From Arthrobacter sp. PGP41 (GTDB lineage: Bacteria; Actinomycetota; Actinomycetes; Actinomycetales; Micrococcaceae), in NCBI RefSeq assembly GCF_002953935.1, contig NZ_CP026514.1, positions 1,860,001 to 1,924,000 on the forward strand: 64,000 bases of DNA, in the 5' to 3' direction. Position numbers and translations under genes: made by a program. Positions 59,146 to 64,000 of this stretch are shown piece after piece (within the stretch, counting starts at the first letter, position 1; each line of letters starts with the position of its first letter). The notes beneath the pieces are model-generated. The model was given only the letters and a program-made list of their open reading frames with translations. It searched no databases and was not told where the DNA came from.

Positions 59146-60516
59146 ATGCGGACAACGAAGTCGCAGGCCCTGCTGACTACTGGATTAAAGGCGGAACAGG
59201 ACGTGCCCATCGTCCAACCCGCAGAATCCAAGGAGTTCGGGCCAGACCAGAAGAAGCTGCTGCACCGCACTGTCGCCGGCAGCGTCGTCGGCAACATCAT
59301 CGAGCAATACGACTTTGTGCTTTACGGATCGGTTGCCGCCCTGGTCTTCGGCAAGCTGTTTTTTCCGACCTTCGATCCGACTGTCGCCCTGCTTGCCGCG
59401 TTCGGGACCTATTCCGTCGGTTTCATTGCCCGCCCGCTCGGTAGCCTGGTGGCGGGGCATGTCGGTGACCTCCGCGGTCGTAAGGGCGTCCTGGTTGCCA
59501 TGCTGCTCATCGCCGGGATTTCAACGACCGCCATGGGACTTCTTCCGACCTATGCTGTTGTTGGGATCTGGGCACCGTTATTTCTCGTCACCCTGCGGTT
59601 CGTGCAGGGCTTCTCGTTTGGCGGAGAATACGGTGGCGCCATTCTGATGGTCAGCGAGACGGCTCCCCGGGAAAAGCGGGGCTTTTATACCGGATTCATC
59701 CCGGCATCGTCAGCGGTAGGCGGGCTGCTTTCAACAGGGGTGCTCTTCGCTCTGAGTTTCATGCCAGCGGAGACGTTCGAAGCGTGGGGCTGGCGCGTCC
59801 CTTTCCTTGCGTCGATCATCCTCGTCGTGACTGGCCTCATCATTCGGCTTCGGCTCAAAGAGACCCCGGTATACAAGAACGCCGAGACGCAGGGAAAGAT
59901 CACCCGTAAGCCCATCCTCGAAGTGATAAAGGCCAACCCAAAGGAGCTACTCCTCGCGGCGGGAATCAGTTTCGGATTCGGCACGCTCACCTATGGCGTA
60001 GTGACCTGGTTATTGAGCTACATCACCAACAACCTCAAGCTTGACGCGGGTGTGGGTCTCATTGCGCTAACCATCGCTTTCGTCTTCTACGGCCTCAGCG
60101 ACTGGGTGAGCTCAGCTATCTCTGACCGGGTAGGTCGACGGCCGGTCATACTCACAGGTGGAATTGCTTTTGCCGTCTGGTCATTTCCGATGTTCTCGCT
60201 GATCGACACAAGGAACTCCATACTCATCACGCTGGCGATGGCAGTTGCACTTATCCTATGCGGAATGATTTACGGCCCGCTTGCCTCGCTGATCAGTGAG
60301 CTCTTTGCCACCAAATTTCGTTACAGCGGCGCATCGATGGGCTACCAGCTCGGCCAGACCCTGGGCGGTGGATTCTCGCCCCTGATCGCAACGGCCCTCT
60401 ACGCAGCAACACGGACTTCCTTTTCGGTCGCGCTCTATCTCGTGATTGCCGGGCTCATCACCGCCGCCTGTGTGTTCTTCCTAACGGAAACCAATGGACG
60501 AGACCTCACACAATAA
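59146..60516 (+). CDS. MFS transporter, metabolite:H+ symporter (MHS) family
   Basis: The 456-residue, 12-helix protein has the MHS hallmarks: HRTVAGSVVGNIIEQYDFVLYG before helix 1, GHVGDLRGRKGVLV in loop 2-3, RFVQGFSFGGEYGGAILMVSE and APREKRGFYTG. ATG 59146 follows CAGGAGAACAC; frame-open starts upstream lack ribosome sites. MHS carriers bring in carboxylates such as shikimate, ketoglutarate or aromatic acids. The promoter region has an AT-rich block TATCGCATTATGAAAG near 58979 like that before the VOC operon, so it may be the uptake system for the acid activated at 40810. Confidence 0.92.
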   Translation: MRTTKSQALLTTGLKAEQDVPIVQPAESKEFGPDQKKLLHRTVAGSVVGNIIEQYDFVLYGSVAALVFGKLFFPTFDPTVALLAAFGTYSVGFIARPLGSLVAGHVGDLRGRKGVLVAMLLIAGISTTAMGLLPTYAVVGIWAPLFLVTLRFVQGFSFGGEYGGAILMVSETAPREKRGFYTGFIPASSAVGGLLSTGVLFALSFMPAETFEAWGWRVPFLASIILVVTGLIIRLRLKETPVYKNAETQGKITRKPILEVIKANPKELLLAAGISFGFGTLTYGVVTWLLSYITNNLKLDAGVGLIALTIAFVFYGLSDWVSSAISDRVGRRPVILTGGIAFAVWSFPMFSLIDTRNSILITLAMAVALILCGMIYGPLASLISELFATKFRYSGASMGYQLGQTLGGGFSPLIATALYAATRTSFSVALYLVIAGLITAACVFFLTETNGRDLTQ

Positions 60517-60535
60517 CCGTCAGTCAACTGTCACC

Positions 60536-60570
60536 GGCTCTGCCCTCTCCCGCTGGCAGCGGGCAGAGCC
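60536..60570 (+). terminator. Terminator after MHS transporter
   Basis: GGCTCTGCCC (60536-60545) pairs with GGGCAGAGCC (60561-60570), 20 bases after the stop. The 15-base loop contains a further short stem. Confidence 0.75.
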
Positions 60571-60600
60571 TGGACCAGGAGCGGATCGGTGGCCACAAAA

Positions 60601-60667
60601 TGGCGCATATTCGGGCGTTGTTGGCGTGGATGGCTATGAGCGGCCCGTGCGGGTCGCTTTTAGCCTT
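60601..60667 (+). promoter_or_regulatory. AraC-type promoter element G (upstream of 60832)
   Basis: Within the 315-bp gap after the MHS gene: box 1 TGGCGCATATTCGGGC (60601), box 2 TGGCGTGGATGGCTAT (60622), TAGCCT at 60661. It is the most diverged copy but keeps both spacings. It drives the 70-residue gene and the DHA2 exporter. Confidence 0.7.
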
Positions 60668-60831
60668 ATATGAGAATGAGGCTTAAGCGGGACAACCATC
60701 GCACTGCCACTAAAGCCGGGCTTTGTTGTGGGATTGACCATGATCCAGTGCTCCACTTTCGTCCGCTCTGCCATAACCCGCCATGCTCGGTTTGAAGAGC
60801 AACATCACTTTCGGAAGGTCTTTCGACGGCA

Positions 60832-61044
60832 ATGAATTACAGTTCGGATAATTCCATCACTTTCACGATCCAGCGACGCGCAGAATTGGAGCACCGCCTC
60901 GATACTGCGGTGGGCAAACTGCTTAAGAATGCGAAACTGCGGAAGCAGGGCATGCTGGTGACGCGTAGCAGCCCTGAGACCTTTACCGTCAGCCTGAGTG
61001 AAAAAGTACCGTACGGCACAACCATGGAGAAAATGAGCTGGTAG
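60832..61044 (+). CDS. Small hypothetical protein, 70 residues
   Basis: This protein starts MNYSSDNSITFTIQRRAELE and continues with a basic helix (TAVGKLLKNAKLRKQGMLVTR) and a beta-rich end (TFTVSLSEKVPYG). It is soluble, basic and without a recognised family. Its TAG overlaps the GTG start of the exporter gene by one base, so the two are coupled. It could be an accessory or regulatory factor of the exporter. Ribosome site before ATG 60832 is weak. Confidence 0.6.
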   Translation: MNYSSDNSITFTIQRRAELEHRLDTAVGKLLKNAKLRKQGMLVTRSSPETFTVSLSEKVPYGTTMEKMSW

Positions 61045-62507
61045 TGACGACAGCGACTGCCGACGGAGTCGGGTTTCGGTCCCGGCGGGGCCCCGTCCTT
61101 ATTGCCCTGATGGTTGCGTCTGGCTTGGTGGCGATTGATTCGACGATTGTTGCGACGGCCATACCTTCAATCGTGCATGACGTGGGCGGCTTCACTTCCT
61201 TTCCCTGGCTTTTCTCGGCCTATTTGTTGGCACAGGCTGTCTGCGTGCCCGTCTACGCCAAGCTGTCTGACGTTGTCGGCCGCAAGCCGATCATCCTCTG
61301 CGGTATCGGTCTTTTCCTGCTCGGTTCGATCCTCTGCGGAGTTGCGTGGAGCATGCCCGCCCTCATTGCGTTCCGCGTGTTGCAGGGCCTGGGCGCGGGA
61401 GCAGTCCTGCCGATGGCAATGACCATCGTCGGCGATATCTACACGCCGACTGAACGGGCTAAGGTGCAAGGCTACCTTGCCAGCGTTTGGGCACTTTCGT
61501 CAGTCGCGGGCCCAACCTTAGGCGACTTGTTCGCGTCGCTAGGCATCTGGCGCGGGATCTTCCTGCTGAACATCCCACTCTGCCTCCTGGCTGGGTGGAT
61601 GCTGATCCGAGCGTTCCACGAACGCATCGAGCGCGGCAAACACCATGTGGACTATTTGGGGGCAATACTGCTAACTCTTTCCCTTAGCCTGCTGATCCTC
61701 GGGGCTCTCGAGGGCGGCCTGGCATGGGCGTGGAACTCCGTCACCAGCATCTCCGTGTTTGGAGTCGGGGCGCTCCTGTTCGCGGTGTTCGTTCTCGTCG
61801 AGAGGAGGGCAGCCGAGCCGGTGCTACCGCCGTGGGTAGTGTCCAGGCGTCTGCTGGCCACGACGTCGATGATCTCTTTCGGTATTGGTGCAATCATGTT
61901 CGGCCTTACTGCCTACGTGCCCACGTTCCTCTTAGGATCCCTCTCGACCTCCCCGGTTCTGGCCGGGCTCGCCCTGGCAGCACTGACTATCGGCTGGCCG
62001 ATCAGTGCTTCACAGGCTGGCCGGTTCTATTTTCGCATCGGATACCGGAAGACGGCACTGATCGGTGTCATGGTCGCTGTCATCGGTACATCGGTCCTAA
62101 CACTCACGGCCACTTCCCCCAACGTTCCGGTTGTGGCGGCGTGTTGTTTCGTCGTCGGACTGGGACTGGGGCTGGTAGCCACCCCGATCCTCATTGCCGC
62201 CCAGTCAAGTGTCGAATGGAATGAGCGCGGCGTAGTCACGGGTACTAATCTCTTCTCCCGTTCGATTGGAAGCTCCATCGGCGTCGCCGTTTTCGGGGCA
62301 GTAGCTAACTCGATATATGCCGGCGTCCCCGGCGGTGATTCTGACCCCCAGACAATTGTGTCTGCGACTACTGCAGTCTTCGTGGCCGTGCTGGTCAGTG
62401 CCATACTCACCGTTGTCGCCGTTATCGCTATGCCCGCGGTCGGCGGCACCAAGAGCACCGGCCTCGAGGCACCTACCGAGGCCGGTGCGGCCTCCGCACA
62501 TGGTTAG
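61044..62507 (+). CDS. MFS transporter, DHA2 (EmrB/QacA-like) family
   Basis: The 487-residue membrane protein has about 14 helices. Helix 1 carries LIALMVASGLVAIDSTIVATAIPSIV, the D1 motif of DHA2 exporters; loop 2-3 has AKLSDVVGRKPIIL; FRVLQGLGAGAVLPMAMTIVGDIY and VWALSSVAGPTLGDLFA carry motif C-like glycines and prolines. GTG 61044 overlaps the previous stop. It is a proton-driven exporter, likely for a toxic substrate or intermediate, under element G. Confidence 0.9.
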   Translation: MTTATADGVGFRSRRGPVLIALMVASGLVAIDSTIVATAIPSIVHDVGGFTSFPWLFSAYLLAQAVCVPVYAKLSDVVGRKPIILCGIGLFLLGSILCGVAWSMPALIAFRVLQGLGAGAVLPMAMTIVGDIYTPTERAKVQGYLASVWALSSVAGPTLGDLFASLGIWRGIFLLNIPLCLLAGWMLIRAFHERIERGKHHVDYLGAILLTLSLSLLILGALEGGLAWAWNSVTSISVFGVGALLFAVFVLVERRAAEPVLPPWVVSRRLLATTSMISFGIGAIMFGLTAYVPTFLLGSLSTSPVLAGLALAALTIGWPISASQAGRFYFRIGYRKTALIGVMVAVIGTSVLTLTATSPNVPVVAACCFVVGLGLGLVATPILIAAQSSVEWNERGVVTGTNLFSRSIGSSIGVAVFGAVANSIYAGVPGGDSDPQTIVSATTAVFVAVLVSAILTVVAVIAMPAVGGTKSTGLEAPTEAGAASAHG

Positions 62508-62596
62508 AATCCTTGGCGCTATAGATCTGTGAACTTGCCGAATTGGATCGCCGCCGATGTTCCGGCCTTCTACTCAACTCCTACAACAATCCTGCG

Positions 62597-63631
62597 TTAT
62601 GGCAGTTCGAAGGGCAGTGTTTTGTAGGCGGTGTCTTTGTTCATGTTCCAGCCGGCGACGATGCCGGAGCCGATCATTTGGTCGCTGAGGCGGGCGAGGC
62701 GGTAGGCGGGGTCGGTGTCGAGTGCGAGTTGGAGGAATTGGTGGGCTTTGCTGCCTCTACCTTCCCACCAGTTGATGTAGCCAATGGTCGTGAGGACCGG
62801 CGCTGCGTGTTCTGCACTGGTTCGGGTGTAGGCGTGCAAGAGCAGTTGTTGTGCCCATTCGATGCGTGACCACTTCGGGGCCTGGTCGGTTTGGGCGAAC
62901 AAGATCCGCTGCATTGGCTCGTCCACTCCTGGAATGTCTGCGATTAGCCGGTCGCGGATCGCCGGGAACTGCAGGTTCGCGACCAGGGCGTGGCAGTCGT
63001 CGTCGCTCGGGAAGGTCTTGGAGTCGAGCATGTCTGCCCAGAGTTGCCGGCCCTGTTGGAGCGCGGTGTCGGTGGGTTGGGATGCGATAGTGTCCATGTG
63101 GTGTTCGACGGCGATCGCTTTGGCTGCTGCCTGGCTGGTGGTTGGCAGGGTGACGCGGTCGGTAGGTTCGACGAAGCTGCCGCGATAGATGAATTCGGCG
63201 TTGATCGCGCTGGTCTGGGTGGAGTTGACGGGCAGGGCGAGGCTGGTGCCGGGTTCGCCGTCGTAGGGGGAAAAGGTTTCGTCGCCGACGAAGAGTCCGT
63301 CCCGGATGGTGATGCCCTGTTCGGCGAGGACCCCGGTGAGAGCGGCGATGGTGCCGGCGTGGGGTTTGGCCTGTCCGTGCTGGGCGGTTTCGCTGGTGTA
63401 GACGGCAAAGAGGATGGACGTGGCGGTGGTGTCGCTGGTCAGGTAATGAGCGACGGTGCGTGCGTAAGGGATTTCCTGACCAGTCTCTCGGGGGAGGTCG
63501 ATGCGCAGTGTCGCACCGATGCTGTTCTCGTTCAAGGTGATGCAGACCAAGCTTTCCTGTGGCCAGAAGCCCAAGGTGTGCCCGATGAAACTGAGCACAT
63601 CTGATGGTGTTGTGATCGTTAGCTTTTCCAT
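62597..63631 (-). CDS. DUF4192 domain protein
   Basis: The 344-residue protein starts MEKLTITTPSDVLSFIGHTLGFWPQESLVCITL, the opening of DUF4192, has EIPYARTVAHYLTSD and a C-terminal WWEGRGSKAHQFLQLALDTDPAYRLARL segment shared by the family. Function is unknown; members occur widely in actinobacterial chromosomes and plasmids. ATG 63631 has AAAGGGA upstream; the longer upstream frame is not supported. It is convergent with the exporter and appears unrelated to the catabolic genes, possibly marking the edge of the island. Confidence 0.85.
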   Translation of the reverse strand: MEKLTITTPSDVLSFIGHTLGFWPQESLVCITLNENSIGATLRIDLPRETGQEIPYARTVAHYLTSDTTATSILFAVYTSETAQHGQAKPHAGTIAALTGVLAEQGITIRDGLFVGDETFSPYDGEPGTSLALPVNSTQTSAINAEFIYRGSFVEPTDRVTLPTTSQAAAKAIAVEHHMDTIASQPTDTALQQGRQLWADMLDSKTFPSDDDCHALVANLQFPAIRDRLIADIPGVDEPMQRILFAQTDQAPKWSRIEWAQQLLLHAYTRTSAEHAAPVLTTIGYINWWEGRGSKAHQFLQLALDTDPAYRLARLSDQMIGSGIVAGWNMNKDTAYKTLPFELP

Positions 63632-64000
63632 GATCCCTTTGTTTCCCTTCACCCTTGTGTTGCTGTGCTTTTGCGGTTGTTGGTTGTGGGCGTCGTTCTG
63701 GTAGGGGACCACCCGCTGGGCTGAGGGGCCGAAGTGCAACTTGGGGGACCGGCGCCGGGGCCGAAAACTTCAGCTGGAGCCAACGCTCCACCGGTTCGAT
63801 GACGAAGTTTTCGGTTCGGGGTCGGCGCGGTAGCGCCCTGGTTGCGCGGAGGACCCGCCCAGCGATCATTGGACATATCAGAATGACAAGCAGCGATTGA
63901 ACTTCTGCCTGTCTATCGATACCGAGTAACCAAGCGGCATGACCTACCAAGATATGGACGGTTCAGAACCCTCGCCGTGACTGTGGCTGGGCATGCGGAG
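63632..64000. other. No gene recognised; long inverted repeat
   Basis: This 369-bp stretch has no convincing gene. It contains CCGAAAACTTC (63761-63771) and GAAGTTTTCGG (63804-63814) as perfect arms, extended outward by GCGCCG/CGGCGC and inward by a small GGAGC/GCTCC hairpin. It could fold as one large stem-loop of about 80 bases upstream of the DUF4192 gene. Confidence 0.45.

Noticed and set aside
63748..63830. The large stem-loop as an integron attC site.
   Set aside because: The arms lack the RYYYAAC/GTTRRRY core and no cassette genes or integrase are present.
1..64000. CRISPR arrays, tRNA or rRNA genes, prophage genes, replication or partition genes.
   Set aside because: None recognised on either strand; the plasmid or island idea therefore rests only on gene content and mobile-element scars.

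Overview
The window reads as high-GC actinobacterial DNA, most like Arthrobacter or a relative in the Micrococcaceae. The reasons are GC-rich codons throughout, frequent GTG starts, AAAGGAG-type ribosome sites, TANNNT-like -10 boxes, and the abundance of SDR, VOC, SnoaL-like and IclR/GntR/AraC genes. The genus is an inference. No rRNA or tRNA gene, CRISPR array or phage gene was seen. Almost everything is catabolic, and pseudogenes plus transposase remnants suggest a plasmid or a catabolic island.

Layout. (1) 1-8.1 kb is a decaying region: an MFS/TetR divergent pair with two operators, SDR and Rossmann-fold reductase genes, one intact and one ruined ArsR gene, a ribokinase broken into two separated pieces, and IS3- and ISL3-like transposase scars. 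(2) 8.1-15.7 kb is a minus-strand operon: two substrate-binding lipoproteins, ABC ATPase, ABC permease, SDR and a CocE-type hydrolase. (3) 16-22.6 kb holds an MFS exporter, two paralogous AraC-type regulators and a GH15 glycosidase. (4) 22.8-33.1 kb is a long plus-strand operon: flavin reductase, luciferase-like monooxygenase, cupin, PEP-mutase-like lyase, SDRs, Rossmann reductase, thiolase, SnoaL-like protein and FAD monooxygenase. (5) 33.3-47.7 kb encodes a 6-oxocamphor-hydrolase-like enzyme, a second lyase, a crotonase, a creatinase-like protein, a second CocE hydrolase, IclR, VOC, ADP-forming acyl-CoA synthetase, MaoC-type hydratase, Baeyer-Villiger-type monooxygenase, SDR and flavin reductase. 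(6) 47.7-50.2 kb has Nudix, ArsR, reductase and SnoaL-like genes. (7) 50.3-58.6 kb is a 2-oxoacid-dehydrogenase-like operon (fused E1, E2, a ThDP lyase, aldehyde dehydrogenase) with a divergent GntR regulator. (8) 59-63.6 kb has two transporters and a DUF4192 protein.

How the genes may work together (inference). The set fits oxidation of an alicyclic ketone or terpenoid-like compound. Flavin monooxygenases and SDRs would make cyclic ketones or diketones. The retro-Claisen hydrolase, BVMO and CocE hydrolases would open rings or esters. The CoA ligase, hydratases and thiolase would run beta-oxidation. The lyases and the E1/E2 complex would process 2-oxo acids.

The most striking signal is a promoter element present eight times with invariant geometry (21-bp direct repeat, then 40 bp from the second repeat to a TARCGT-like -10). 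It sits before most of these units and before the GH15 unit and two MFS exporters. It is probably the target of the two AraC paralogs and defines one regulon across about 43 kb.
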